Shown here one piece after another: positions 26,957 to 36,924 of a stretch of DNA of 64,000 bases. The position numbers and the translations under genes are program-made. The DNA comes from an uncultured Prevotella sp. (GTDB taxonomy: Bacteria; Bacteroidota; Bacteroidia; Bacteroidales; Bacteroidaceae): positions 62,001-126,000 of the forward strand of contig CAMVUM010000002.1 of assembly GCA_947170725.1 (NCBI GenBank), in the 5' to 3' direction. The stretch's first letter is position 1. The number at the start of each line of letters is the position of its first letter. The notes under the pieces were generated by a model, which was not told where the DNA came from, did no database searches, and was given only the letters and a program-made list of their open reading frames with translations.

Positions 26957-27808
26957 ATGTTACGCATTGCAGTACAATCCAAAGGTCGCCTCTTTGACGA
27001 CACGATGAATCTCCTCGCCGAAGCCGACATAAAGATTAATGCCGGCAAACGCACCCTATTAGTACAATCCCCCAATTTCCCGCTTGAGATTCTCTATCTC
27101 CGTGATGACGACATTCCGCAGAGTGTTGCCGGCGGTGTGGCTGACATTGGTGTTGTTGGCGAGAACGAATTTGTTGAGCGTGGCGAAGACGCAGAGATCA
27201 TCTCTCGTCTCGGTTTCAGCCGTTGCCGGCTGTCACTGGCCATACCAAAGGATATCAACTATACGGGTCCGGAGTGGTTTAACGGCAAGAAGATCGCCAC
27301 ATCATATCCAGGAATACTGCGACATTTCATGGAGGAGAAAGGCATCTGCGCCGACATCCACGTCATCACGGGCAGCGTCGAAATTTCGCCTGGCATCGGG
27401 CTTGCCGACGGCATATTCGATATCGTCAGCAGTGGTTCGACACTGGTGAGCAACAATCTGCATGAGGTCGAGGTTGTCATGCAGAGCGAGGCCCTGCTCA
27501 TAGGCAACAAGCAGATGAGCGAGGAGAAAAGGCAGATTCTTCAGGAAATGCTCTTCCGCTTCGAGGCAGTGCGCAGCGCCGAAGACAAGAAATATGTTCG
27601 CATGAACGCGCCAAGGGCACGGCTACAGGAAATCATCAGCGTTCTGCCCGGACTGAAAAGCCCTACGGTCATTCCATTGGCTGATGAGGATTGGTGCTCT
27701 GTCCACACTGTGCTTGATCAAAAGCGCTTCTGGGACATTATCGGAAAACTGAAAGATATGGGGGCACAGGGAATATTGGTAACTCCGATCGAAAAGATGA
27801 TATTATAA
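26957..27808 (+). CDS. hisG: ATP phosphoribosyltransferase (long form)
   Basis: The 283-residue HisG catalyses the first step of histidine synthesis, joining ATP and PRPP. LRIAVQSKGRLFDDTMNLL opens the protein. GVADIGVVGENEF and the PRPP loop region DGIFDIVSSGSTLVSN are present. The C-terminal 80 residues form the ACT-like regulatory domain of the long HisG form, so histidine feedback is expected and no HisZ is needed. It begins the hisG-hisD-hisC operon, 30 bases before hisD. Confidence 0.96.
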   Translation: MLRIAVQSKGRLFDDTMNLLAEADIKINAGKRTLLVQSPNFPLEILYLRDDDIPQSVAGGVADIGVVGENEFVERGEDAEIISRLGFSRCRLSLAIPKDINYTGPEWFNGKKIATSYPGILRHFMEEKGICADIHVITGSVEISPGIGLADGIFDIVSSGSTLVSNNLHEVEVVMQSEALLIGNKQMSEEKRQILQEMLFRFEAVRSAEDKKYVRMNAPRARLQEIISVLPGLKSPTVIPLADEDWCSVHTVLDQKRFWDIIGKLKDMGAQGILVTPIEKMIL

Positions 27809-27838
27809 ATCTGATATGTATATTAAGGAGACTGAGAC

Positions 27839-29140
27839 ATGAATATCATAAAATATCCTGAGCGTGGGGCGTGGGCCAAGATTGTGGAACGCCCGCAGCT
27901 GGACGTTTCGCAGCTGAACGGAACCGTGGCTGGCATACTGGCCGACGTGAAGCTGAGGGGAGACAAGGCCGTGACGGAATATGAGGAGCGCTTCGACCAC
28001 GCTATCCTCAGTACGCTCGAAGTGACGGCCGAAGAAATGGACGAAGCGTGGCGAACAGTGGACGACGACTTGAAAGATGCCATCATTCTTGCCCACAACA
28101 ATATCAGGACGTTCCATGAATCACAGCGGTTTGAAAGCCGGAAGGTGGAGACTCAGCCCGGTGTGACGTGCTGGCAGAAGAGTGTGGCCATTGAGCGCGT
28201 CGGACTGTATATTCCCGGCGGAACGGCACCGCTGTTCAGCACTGTTCTCATGTTGGCAACACCGGCACGGATTGCCGGATGCCGCCAAATTGTGCTCTGC
28301 ACCCCACCCGACCGCAACGGCCATGTCAATCCTGCCATACTTGTGGCCGCACGCGTAGCCGGAGTGAGCCGCATTTTCAAAGCCGGCGGAGTTCAGGCCA
28401 TCGGCGCGATGGCCTATGGAACGGAAACGGTACCAAAAGTTTTCAAGATTTTCGGTCCCGGCAACCAGTATGTCATGGCGGCCAAACAGCAAGTGAGCCT
28501 CCACGACGTAGCCATAGACATGCCGGCTGGTCCGTCGGAAGTGTGCGTGATTGCCGACGACACGGCCGATGCGGCGTTTGTGGCTGCCGACCTGCTGTCA
28601 CAGGCTGAACACGGAACGGACTCCCAGGTTATAATGATCACCACAAGCGAACGGATGGCCGGCATCGTAGAGACCGAAGTGGCCCGTCAGCTGGACGAGC
28701 TTCCGCGCAAGGATATTGCCGCAAAGACACTGGAAAACAGCAAGCTGATTGTCGTGGCGAGCAAGGATGAAGCCATGGAACTTAGCAATGTATATGCTCC
28801 GGAGCATCTCATAATTCAGACGGACGACTATGCCAGGCTTGCAGAAATGGTCGTAAACGCCGGAAGCGTGTTCCTCGGTCGGTATGCGTGCGAAAGTGCC
28901 GGCGACTATGCCAGCGGAACGAACCACACGCTGCCCACCCACGGCTATGCCACGGCCTACAGCGGTGTCAATCTGGACAGCTATTGCCGCAAGATTACCT
29001 TCCAGCATCTCACGCCGGAAGGTGTGCGAAATATCGGCCCGGCCGTTGAACGAATGGCAACTGCGGAGTCGTTGGACGCCCACAAGAATGCCATGACAGT
29101 CAGACTGAACAGCTTAAACGAAACAGATTGTCAGATATGA
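27839..29140 (+). CDS. hisD: Histidinol dehydrogenase
   Basis: The 433-residue zinc enzyme oxidises histidinol to histidine in two NAD-dependent steps, the end of the pathway. Seen: [54 protein letters not shown], the [14 protein letters not shown] signature, [10 protein letters not shown] (zinc-binding Gln and His), and the late [12 protein letters not shown] with the catalytic His. A strong RBS (AAGGAG) precedes the ATG. The last bases ATGA overlap the start of hisC, showing translational coupling. Confidence 0.97.
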   Translation: MNIIKYPERGAWAKIVERPQLDVSQLNGTVAGILADVKLRGDKAVTEYEERFDHAILSTLEVTAEEMDEAWRTVDDDLKDAIILAHNNIRTFHESQRFESRKVETQPGVTCWQKSVAIERVGLYIPGGTAPLFSTVLMLATPARIAGCRQIVLCTPPDRNGHVNPAILVAARVAGVSRIFKAGGVQAIGAMAYGTETVPKVFKIFGPGNQYVMAAKQQVSLHDVAIDMPAGPSEVCVIADDTADAAFVAADLLSQAEHGTDSQVIMITTSERMAGIVETEVARQLDELPRKDIAAKTLENSKLIVVASKDEAMELSNVYAPEHLIIQTDDYARLAEMVVNAGSVFLGRYACESAGDYASGTNHTLPTHGYATAYSGVNLDSYCRKITFQHLTPEGVRNIGPAVERMATAESLDAHKNAMTVRLNSLNETDCQI

Positions 29141-30174
29141 AGAATTTAGAAGAACTGATAAGACCAAACATAAAAAATCTCGCGCCGTACAGCAGCGCCC
29201 GTAACGAATACAGCGGACATGTCGCCAAGGTCTTTCTCGACGCCAACGAGAATCCGTATAATTCACCATACAACCGCTATCCGGATCCGCTGCAGACGGA
29301 ACTGAAAGCCGCAATATCAAAGGTCAAGGGCGTTCCAATGGAAAACATATTCCTCGGCAACGGCAGCGACGAAGCCATCGACCTTCCTTTCCGATGCTTC
29401 ACACGGCCGGGAATCGACAATGTCGTGGCTATCGAACCAACCTACGGGATGTATAAGGTGTGCGCCGACATCAATGATGTGGAATACCGCCCGGTGACAC
29501 TGAACGACAGTTTTCAGCTGGAAGCGGAGAGGATATTGGATGCCTGCGACGACAATACAAAGATTGTATGGCTCTGTAGTCCCAATAACCCGACGGGAAA
29601 CAGCCTCAACAGGGACGAAATAGTGAATATACTGGATTGTTTTGACGGCATAGTCATCATAGACGAAGCTTACATTGATTTCGCCAAACAGCAGTCTTTC
29701 TGTAATTATCTCGCCAAATATCCGAACTTGATTGTGCTCCACACCATGAGTAAGGCATGGGGATGTGCCGCCATCCGTCTCGGCATGGCATTCGCCCACA
29801 AGGATATCATCGGGGTCTTCAATAAGGTGAAATATCCGTATAACATCAACATGTTGACCCAACAGAAAGCGCTTGAAATCATGAAGAATCCGTTTGACGT
29901 AGATAAATGGAGGCGCCTGCTTTTGGGAGAAAGGACACGTATGAGCGATGCGTTCAGGCTTCTGCCGATATGCAAAGAGGTTTTTCCGAGCGACGCAAAC
30001 TTTTTTCTTGCCAAAATGACAGATGCCCAAGCTGTGTATGACTATCTTGTCAATCGCGGAATAATCGTGCGTAATCGCACCCGCATAACTCTCTGCCGCG
30101 ACTGTCTACGCATAACAATCGGCACAAAGACGGAAAACAACGAGTTGCTGGCGGCATTACGACAATATGTTTAA
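29137..30174 (+). CDS. hisC: Histidinol-phosphate aminotransferase
   Basis: The 345-residue class I/II PLP aminotransferase makes histidinol phosphate from imidazole acetol phosphate. The ATG at 29137 overlaps the hisD stop. Motifs: [49 protein letters not shown], and [14 protein letters not shown] with the PLP lysine. The end is normal. In Bacteroides a bifunctional hisB usually follows; here a terminator follows directly and the next gene is unrelated, so hisB must lie elsewhere. Confidence 0.96.
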   Translation: MKNLEELIRPNIKNLAPYSSARNEYSGHVAKVFLDANENPYNSPYNRYPDPLQTELKAAISKVKGVPMENIFLGNGSDEAIDLPFRCFTRPGIDNVVAIEPTYGMYKVCADINDVEYRPVTLNDSFQLEAERILDACDDNTKIVWLCSPNNPTGNSLNRDEIVNILDCFDGIVIIDEAYIDFAKQQSFCNYLAKYPNLIVLHTMSKAWGCAAIRLGMAFAHKDIIGVFNKVKYPYNINMLTQQKALEIMKNPFDVDKWRRLLLGERTRMSDAFRLLPICKEVFPSDANFFLAKMTDAQAVYDYLVNRGIIVRNRTRITLCRDCLRITIGTKTENNELLAALRQYV

Positions 30175-30199
30175 AACCAGACAACAGTCAGAAAAGATT

Positions 30200-30248
30200 A
30201 AAGGCTCAACCACCGCACCAGGACTGATGGTTGAGCCTTTAATTTTTT
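30200..30248 (+). terminator. Terminator after hisC
   Basis: AAAGGCTCAACCA and TGGTTGAGCCTTT pair over 13 bp around a 15-nt loop, followed by AATTTTTT. Confidence 0.9.
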
Positions 30249-30251
30249 ATA

Positions 30252-31673
30252 TCAATAAGCGTTCTTGTCATGTATGACTATCTGCAAAGCAGTCTTTCCT
30301 ATAATACGCAAATCAAGCCATATACTCCAATTCTCTATATACCAGATGTCACGCTGCACTCTACCCTCCATCTGCCAAAGTTCCTTTGTCTCTCCACGAT
30401 AGCCCGTCACTTGTGCCCATCCCGTTATGCCGGGCTTCACAAAGTGACGTACCATATACTTGTCAATAAGATCCCTGTACACCTCCGTATGGTGAAGCAT
30501 GTGGGGACGTGGGCCTACAATACTCATATCGCCTTTGAGCACATTGAAGAATTGAGGCAACTCGTCAACATTCGCCTTACGCATGAAATTACCGAAAGCA
30601 AATTTACGAGGGTCATTCTCTGTTGCTTGCACAAGATCGGCATCTTTGTTGACATGCATGGAACGGAACTTATAGCACTGGAATTCACGACCGTTCATAC
30701 CCGTGCGGGACTGTTTGAAAAAAATCGGGCCCGGACTCTGCAACTTGATTATCAGAGCTATAATTGGAATAAACGGAAGCAGACAAAGCAATATCACAGA
30801 CGAAACAGCAAGGTCGAAAACACGCTTGACCAAACGGTTTGTCGGATTGCTGAGCGGCTCTTCATAATTGGTAAAAACGATTGTTTCGCCCAAATGTTCA
30901 AACTTGACCGTATGGCCAAATATCTGCGAAAATGACGGTATATAGTAGAAATGCACCACATTATTATTGCAATAACGCATTATCCTACGTATCCTTCCCT
31001 CATCTGCCACTGGCAGACTGCAATAAATCTCATCAGCAATGGCCGGTCCGCCATTGCTTTCTATCATCCTTTCAAAGTCTGCCATGGTTCCACGGTATTC
31101 CAGACCATCGGGACACATCTCAAGCCTGTCATCCGAATAATAGCCTTTAACGTGATATCCCATAAACTGGTTGCCAACAAGGAACTTATAAGCGCCAACC
31201 ATCAGAGGGTCGGAACCTATAAAGACGACATCGCGCCTGTTGCTACCCATCATTCGGTATCTCTTAATCAGCCAACGCTCATAATAGCGCGACAACAAAA
31301 TGCCGACATAAACGGTCGGAGTCAGGCTGAGAATGAAGCGGGAACCGGGAAAGGTCAGACCTTCATACTGGAAAACCAATATTTGCAGAACAAACGTTAT
31401 AACCCCGAACAGCAACACTAAAAGTGTCACCTGACGCAATACCTGCTCGGAAGTAGACCGACGCTCATGAATGACTGTAGAGAAAAAGTATTGGGCAAAC
31501 AGCATGCCGGCATTAGCTGTAAAAAAACAAATGCTATCATCACCACCTATCGTAAAGTCCATAAAACTCCAGTCAAAATGGATATTGGCATACAACAATA
31601 CATTCAAAACCAGAAAATCGCAGATTATAACAATAGTCTTTATCAAATTGCTTGTCTTAGCATTCGAATTCAT
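30252..31673 (-). CDS. Polyprenyl glycosylphosphotransferase (undecaprenyl-phosphate glucose phosphotransferase type)
   Basis: The 473-residue membrane protein has about four N-terminal helices, a central Rossmann-like domain (GSDPLMVGAYKFLVG), a fifth helix (DLAVSSVILLCLLPFIPIIALI), and the C-terminal bacterial sugar transferase domain: FFKQSRTGMNGREFQCYKFRSM, ANVDELPQFFNVLKGDMSIVGPRP and GITGWAQVTGYRGET (motifs abridged). It moves hexose-1-phosphate from a nucleotide sugar to undecaprenyl phosphate, starting exopolysaccharide or capsule repeat units. No other glycan genes adjoin it here, so it is an isolated initiating transferase. It is convergent with hisC across a terminator. Confidence 0.93.
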   Translation of the reverse strand: MNSNAKTSNLIKTIVIICDFLVLNVLLYANIHFDWSFMDFTIGGDDSICFFTANAGMLFAQYFFSTVIHERRSTSEQVLRQVTLLVLLFGVITFVLQILVFQYEGLTFPGSRFILSLTPTVYVGILLSRYYERWLIKRYRMMGSNRRDVVFIGSDPLMVGAYKFLVGNQFMGYHVKGYYSDDRLEMCPDGLEYRGTMADFERMIESNGGPAIADEIYCSLPVADEGRIRRIMRYCNNNVVHFYYIPSFSQIFGHTVKFEHLGETIVFTNYEEPLSNPTNRLVKRVFDLAVSSVILLCLLPFIPIIALIIKLQSPGPIFFKQSRTGMNGREFQCYKFRSMHVNKDADLVQATENDPRKFAFGNFMRKANVDELPQFFNVLKGDMSIVGPRPHMLHHTEVYRDLIDKYMVRHFVKPGITGWAQVTGYRGETKELWQMEGRVQRDIWYIENWSIWLDLRIIGKTALQIVIHDKNAY

Positions 31674-31900
31674 ACACTTAACTTAATATATTATTCGTTA
31701 TATTTACTTATTTTATCGATATCCCTAAAATACATTGAAACAGGAATAAATCTCTCGCCACAAGTTCAGACCTGTCAAACAGCAAAGTTTTATGACAATT
31801 AAGAAATCCTGTTCATGTGATTATCAACATGGCTATAAGCCATTAAAGTATTCATCATGCAAAAATACAATTTTATTTCTTGATTACAAAATAATAATCA

Positions 31901-32760
31901 TTATTTATCTATGTATGTATAAAATATTGATACAAATCGACATTTTTCACCTAAGCCAACCGATTCTTTTCCGAAAATTTGACTTTTTTGGGGTATGTAT
32001 TGACTGATTAGCTTGTTGACGTTCTCGACAGTGCCTTTCTGCCATGAGCAGTAGCTGTCGGCAAAGTAAACAGTCACGTCATCAAGACCTTTTATGCGTA
32101 ATCCGGCAGTTATGTCGAGGTGTGCGGCGAACTCACTGCCGTTGTCAGTAGTTATGGTTTTAAGATATTTACGGTATGCGTACAGCATTCTTACGACAGC
32201 CTTTGACAATGGCTTGACTCTCTTTCCGTAAGGTAGTTTCTCCATCATCACGATGCCTGTCATGCGTTCAAGCAGCACAAGAATGGCGTGTCCATAGGCA
32301 TCGACAATAAGATCCATCTCAAAATCACTGAAGCGTTTGCTGTCGGCCTCGGCCGGCCTGTCGTATATGCTTGTGCGGTTCGGTATGTTGGTGGCTTTGG
32401 TGGGTTTGTGTTCGACTTTTGGTCGTCGTCTGAAGTCGGGATGTCTGCGGTGACAGCGCAGTTCTCCGCTTTCATCTACGTTTATAATGTTGTAGACGGT
32501 CTGTATTGATACGGAAATACCTTCCTTAGCCAACACTCCACGGATTTGTTTTGGTGGTCAATAATCATCTGTTTTATACGCCACACCAGCATGCTGTCGA
32601 GCTTCTTGTTGCTCGTGGTACGCTTTCTGCGCTCAAGAGCTTTGGCATGAGCCTTTTTCCACAGATAGTTGCCTTTGGCAGTGGAGTTTCGCTTCAGCTC
32701 GCGGCAAAGTGTTGACAGACTGCACCATACTATAAGGGCGATTTATTTTCTTGAAGTTTT
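31901..32760 (-). pseudogene. IS30-family transposase, broken
   Basis: The region 31901-32536 reads as the catalytic part of an IS30 transposase: IRGVLAKEGISVSIQTVY-like start, DFEMDLIV (first Asp), TTDNGSEFAAH (second Asp) and WQKGTVENVNKLISQYIP (Glu). The C-terminus after this drifts into unrelated residues. Upstream, 32552-32727 encodes the preceding part in another frame (LCRELKRNSTAKGNYLWKK and HAKALERRKR...). The frame switch lies where GACCACCAAAAC replaces the expected sequence, near 32545-32560, a small deletion. The extreme N-terminus is also degraded. No intact terminal repeats were identified. Confidence 0.85.
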
Positions 32761-33046
32761 TCTTTACAGTAAGGCGAAAATTTGCGACCTTTGCTGCGAG
32801 GTTAATTGATGATACATAATGCAATACAAAGTTAGTTAATCTCAGGGAAACTTCGGTTTCCTTTTTTTATTTTGTATTGCCAGTGTGTTATGCTACTGTC
32901 CGCTCTTGGGGGCAGTTTAGGCCACCCCCGCCGCTGAGGCATCCTCTCGACAGAAGGAGTGAGGAGAATGAGTAATTCTTATACCAAAGTTTTGCACTTC
33001 GATTTGGTATCTTCAGCATGAACCAAGAGTAATAAGGATAAGCACC
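32761..33046. other. Remnant intergenic DNA around the IS
   Basis: Contains a terminator-like hairpin, GGAAAC-TTCG-GTTTCC at 32846-32861 followed by a T7 run, and otherwise no gene I can support. Confidence 0.6.
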
Positions 33047-33328
33047 ATGAAATTCGGAATGAGAAAACCTTCACTGAGAAAAAGCATCAGTGCAAGAACA
33101 ACAGGTAGGGCCAAACGGGCTATCAAACGTGACATTATCCTCCGGCTATGGCAAGAAAGGCATGGGGTGGTTAATCCCAAAAGAGCTATCTATAACCGCG
33201 TGTACAGAAGAACAACCTTCTGTATCTTCGATTTAGTCAAGGTGGCTTCGAGGAAATCTGTAGCATCCAACAACGGATGCTGTGTAACAATCTTTTTTGG
33301 GTGGGGTAATTGTAACTTTGTTTATTAG
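33047..33328 (+). pseudogene. Decayed small conserved gene (MKFGMRKPS family)
   Basis: The frame starts MKFGMRKPSLRKSISARTTG, a small basic protein motif I have seen in Bacteroidales and Firmicutes accessory DNA. In the open frame the middle (RDIILRLWQERHGVV) is meaningless, but the +1-shifted frame over the same bases reads GYGKKGMGWLI, the expected family sequence. The original frame then resumes with NPKRAIYNRVYRRTTF. Two compensating indels, near 33130 and 33172, therefore left the gene open but scrambled. After about residue 65 the sequence has no resemblance to anything. Probably non-functional. Confidence 0.5.
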
Positions 33329-33432
33329 ATTTACTTAGGTCTGATAATTGCTATTTTATCAATCAATAAACCATCAATCATTAAAGATTTATAATAATTA
33401 ATTAAAACAGCATAGAAATAGCTACAAATCAA

Positions 33433-33440
33433 TAACTTTG
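33433..33440 (+). promoter_or_regulatory. -7 element before the secreted hypothetical
   Basis: TAACTTTG only 8 bases before the ATG at 33449, which would give an almost leaderless mRNA; a start further in is possible. Confidence 0.4.
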
Positions 33441-33448
33441 TAGCATAA

Positions 33449-33829
33449 ATGAAACGAAACCTAATTATATCACTCTTTGTAGCGATATTTACTGCTTCGC
33501 TAACTTTGTCAGGAGAAATAGAAGATGATACGGATCCTTATGGGAACGTGCCATCTGTAGAAAGTTGCTTACTTCAAAAAGAACAGGAAACAGATGATGG
33601 CCATGAAAAATCCTCTGTATCATCTATCTTCAATCAGTTATCATCCCATCTTCGCCTCGCAAGCAGAGGAAACAAAACGCGAAGTAACGGCGGTTTCCAG
33701 ATCGGTTTCAGGTTCGTGAATACCCACACATTAGGACATCCCGTTTACCGTGAACATTCAATTAACCCACTCATCACCCATAGATGTAGTGTTCCGCATT
33801 ACATCTTCCATCGGAATCTTCGTATTTAG
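33449..33829 (+). CDS. Small secreted hypothetical protein
   Basis: The 126-residue frame begins with a plausible signal peptide (KRNLIISLFVAIFTASLTLS) followed by an acidic, Ser-rich segment and a basic C-terminus. I recognise no domain. Its base composition is AT-richer than the host core, like the neighbouring hemolysin-like gene 52 bases downstream. The -7 box is very close to the start codon. It may be a real short exported protein or a relic within this island of mobile DNA. Confidence 0.45.
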   Translation: MKRNLIISLFVAIFTASLTLSGEIEDDTDPYGNVPSVESCLLQKEQETDDGHEKSSVSSIFNQLSSHLRLASRGNKTRSNGGFQIGFRFVNTHTLGHPVYREHSINPLITHRCSVPHYIFHRNLRI

Positions 33830-33881
33830 TAGGTTATCTTCCTTTATACAGATAACATATTATTAACGAAAAATCATTTTA

Positions 33882-34913
33882 ATGGGCTTAATCTTATTAT
33901 ATTTTTTAGGTGCTCTGTCACTATCCTCTTTATGTTCCGTCATGGAGGCGGTACTTCTTTCCACTCCTATGTCGTTCATTTCGATGAAGGAGAACCAAGG
34001 CAATAAAACTGCCACCCTTATGAAACATTACAAGAATAACGTTGACCGTCCGGTGGGCGCAATCCTTTCACTCAATACTATCGCTCACACCATCGGTTCG
34101 GCAGGGGTAGGCGCAGAATCCATAAAATTTTTCGGAGAAGAATACTTCGGAGTAATCTCGGCGATTCTGACACTTCTCATTCTTGTACTTTCTGAAATCA
34201 TTCCTAAAACCATCGGTGCATCCTACTGGCGTTCTCTGGCCATGCCTTCAACAAAGATTATCAAGGCACTGATTATCATTACTTATCCATTGGTGCTTCT
34301 GTCAGAGCTTATTACCAAAGTTTTTACTCCTAAGGGAAACCAGGTTACCATGAGCCGCGAAGAAGTTTCAGCCATGGTTGATGTAGGAACTACAGAAGGC
34401 ATCTTCCGTGAATCAGAAAGCAAGATTATCAAAAGTTGTATACACTTGTCCGGTGTAAAAGCAAGAGAAGTCATGACTCCTTCCATAGTAGTAGAATCCG
34501 CACATCAGGATTTGACAATTAAAGCATTCTACGAACAACAGGAATGGAACTTCTCTCGTATTCCTGTCTATGACAAAGTCAAGGAATACATAACAGGGTA
34601 TGTACTGAAAGACATGGTTTTGAAGGCTTTGTCAGAAGACGAATTCCAAACCAAGCTGTCTGATATGATGCGTCCGGTTCTCTCTTTCCATGAAGATGAA
34701 TCTGTCTACCAGATATGGGAGAAAATGCTGGAAAAGCGTGAACATATCTCAATCATTGTCGATGAATACGGAAGTCTGCGAGGCGTAGTTTCCATGGAAG
34801 ACATCATTGAAACCATGACAGGTGTAGAGATTGTCGATGAAGATGATGTAGCTGTAGACATGCAGGTACTTGCCAAAGAAAAGTCTGTGTTGATGACACA
34901 AAGCAAGCTATAA
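33882..34913 (+). CDS. CNNM/CBS domain hemolysin-family membrane protein (CorC-like)
   Basis: The 343-residue protein has an N-terminal DUF21 (CNNM) transmembrane domain with three to four helices (LILLYFLGALSLSSLCSVMEA; EYFGVISAILTLLILVLSEIIPKTIGA, abridged; KALIIITYPLVLLSELI). Two CBS domains follow, with MTPSIVV and SIIVDEYGSLRGVVSMEDIIE. It ends shortly after the second CBS and lacks the C-terminal CorC_HlyC transporter-associated domain seen in longer members. Relatives act in Mg2+/Co2+ efflux. The hemolysin name is historical. AT-richer codon use and position between mobile relics suggest it was acquired. Confidence 0.88.
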   Translation: MGLILLYFLGALSLSSLCSVMEAVLLSTPMSFISMKENQGNKTATLMKHYKNNVDRPVGAILSLNTIAHTIGSAGVGAESIKFFGEEYFGVISAILTLLILVLSEIIPKTIGASYWRSLAMPSTKIIKALIIITYPLVLLSELITKVFTPKGNQVTMSREEVSAMVDVGTTEGIFRESESKIIKSCIHLSGVKAREVMTPSIVVESAHQDLTIKAFYEQQEWNFSRIPVYDKVKEYITGYVLKDMVLKALSEDEFQTKLSDMMRPVLSFHEDESVYQIWEKMLEKREHISIIVDEYGSLRGVVSMEDIIETMTGVEIVDEDDVAVDMQVLAKEKSVLMTQSKL

Positions 34914-34961
34914 CAACACTACTACCTTACACTTGAAATAGATAGCAGCAAATAACAAACA

Positions 34962-34999
34962 CTCCGCACCAATCATGAAGACTGGTGCGGAGCTTTTTC
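34962..34999 (+). terminator. Terminator after the CBS protein gene
   Basis: CTCCGCACCA and TGGTGCGGAG (34962-34971, 34983-34992) form a 10-bp stem followed by CTTTTTCT. Confidence 0.88.
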
Positions 35000-35053
35000 T
35001 ATACAAAAGAATCAAAATCCTTTTCCTTTGGTTCGTTCATACACGACTTCTCT

Positions 35054-36498
35054 CTAAGAGTCACAGTTTGTGATGCGGAACTGGACAGCGCAACCATCAG
35101 GAATATCTGTGGGTAAGCCACTAGCCAGACGTTCAATCACTTCATCCACATTGCTGAAACCAATATCGGTAAACTCCGAGAGCACTTTCCCTTTGACATA
35201 AGCTCGGCCATAGACCATCATATTTCTCGATAGACGGAAAAGTTTTTCCGCAGTAGCATCAAGACTCCGGGCCTTTCCCTGCTTACTCTTTTTGTCGCTG
35301 TAGAAAATAAAGTCGATTACTTTGGAATTCAATTCCCAAGCTGGAGTGAAGTCTAACTTCACATAGCCGCGAGTGACATTTAAGCCTTGACTATGGTTCA
35401 TACCAAATGCAACTTCATAAAGATTGACATCACAATCGTTTTGGGCAATAGTGGCCCAAGTGTGATAAGATGTATAGAAGCAATAATAGTCAGTCTTCTT
35501 CATGTTCATGTCGCTACAGATTTTCTTGATGCCACCATTGACATTTGCATTGAAGCTATCAGAATTACGATAACGGCTATAAAACGTAAACAGATACTCT
35601 TCGTTGGGATCGGTAGATAAGTATTTCTCAAATGTAGATTTGACGAATGGCTCTACACGCATCTCCATATAGGCTCCATCCCGACGACTGTGACAGTTTT
35701 TTGCTCGTTTATAACCAATGATACCATCATGATTATCTTCCTTCTTGAGCATATATAAGTCCACAGTATTGATACCACCTATACATAAAGAGAGAAGCGC
35801 CACATCTCCGCCCTATTCCGGGGTAGGTGAAAGCATCTTTGATTTGGGAAGCGGGCGATTTAAAAACTCACGACACGCCTCTGCACTGATGGCACGCTTT
35901 TCAGTTGTATCAGATTCAGGTATCGCTATCTTTATCCAAGGATTGTACTTGATGCGGATGACTCCACGTTCTTCATCATTGAGTTCTATCAATGCTTTCT
36001 TGAAAATTTGACGCACACAAGTAGGATAAATTTCTTTTACTCTATCTGTAAGCGACAAACTATCAATCCACTTGTTAAGCACAGTGGTCGAAAGAAGACT
36101 AAACATCATCCGAGTGGTACCCATGTAGCGCTGGAGGTGATTGACCGTCAAACGATAGTTCTTGGCATTACGATCATGGCCTTCAGCTTCCATCCGACTG
36201 ATTAAATGGGAAGCATAATCACTGAAGCACGCATCTGAGTTCTGAAGGAAGTCTATCAGTTCGTTTACAGAAAAATTCGAAATATCCTTTTGGTTAATCA
36301 GTTCTGTGTAGCGCAGAATCTCTTGTGAACAATAACTATTCACGACAGCATCATTACGCCCTACTTTGTGATTTGCTTATCGGTTACATACTTGTCGGTC
36401 TTGATATAGCCCGATTTTGAACGATGAATAACGAGGATGTACACTTGATAAAAGCCGTCGTCTCTTTTGTACCTTACCATTGTTTTGAAAGTTGCCAT
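35054..36498 (-). pseudogene. Tyrosine recombinase/integrase, inactivated
   Basis: Three pieces read as one roughly 480-residue Bacteroidales phage-type integrase. The N-terminus (36498-36361, MATFKTMVRYKRDDGFYQVY) ends at a TAG after QITK; a one-base shift continues as GRNDAVVNSYCSQEIL, the core-binding domain. That frame runs to an in-frame TAG at 35813-35815, then continues in the same frame as GGDVALLSLCIGGINTVDLY, the catalytic domain. The box normally reading TFRHTW is TSYHTW, so a catalytic Arg appears lost. A later TRGYVK still has the nucleophile Tyr. It is adjacent to the repressor module and so most likely the prophage's own integrase. Confidence 0.85.
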
Positions 36499-36638
36499 AA
36501 TCCTTTGATTTTCAGGGTTAATACTTTTGTAAGTTCTTTGTAAGCGTACCCTCTAAAATTCGTAAGCTATTTGTAAGCAAAAGCCGTTCATACTGCTCGA
36601 TTTCTGCTGCAAAGTGTACGAACCGCCTGAAAACAGAA

Positions 36639-36676
36639 TAGGCTGTAACGCCTGTTTTACAGGGCATTACAGCCTA
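36639..36676 (-). terminator. Two-part hairpin downstream of a micro-ORF
   Basis: TAGGCTGTAA/TTACAGCCTA (36639-36648, 36667-36676) encloses an inner CCTG/CAGG stem. It may end the short leftward gene at 36699-36818. No strong T-run. Confidence 0.45.
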
Positions 36677-36698
36677 ATTCTTTGATATTGTATGCTAC

Positions 36699-36818
36699 TT
36701 AAGCTTCCTCAACAGCAGCCTGCGCCGCCGTAAATTCATAACACTGACAGGCGTTTAGCGTAATGCTGTACACCTTTTGTACTTGGCAAATTTGCCGTAT
36801 TTGGGTAGTTCCTTTCAT
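36699..36818 (-). CDS. Possible 39-residue micro-protein
   Basis: Short frame: MKGTTQIRQICQVQKVYSIT then a Cys-x-Cys segment and AAQAAVEEA at the C-terminus. It lies between the integrase and the repressor cluster on the same strand and is followed by a hairpin. No family recognised; only position and an intact frame support it. Confidence 0.35.
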   Translation of the reverse strand: MKGTTQIRQICQVQKVYSITLNACQCYEFTAAQAAVEEA

Positions 36819-36924
36819 GCTTGTATTGTTATTTTGAAATTGTTTCTTTTGTGATTGATTAAAACATCCTCATTTTGGCGCGTAGGGTGCGTTTCTGCAC
36901 GTTTCGCGGTGTCGGGTGAGGGTT

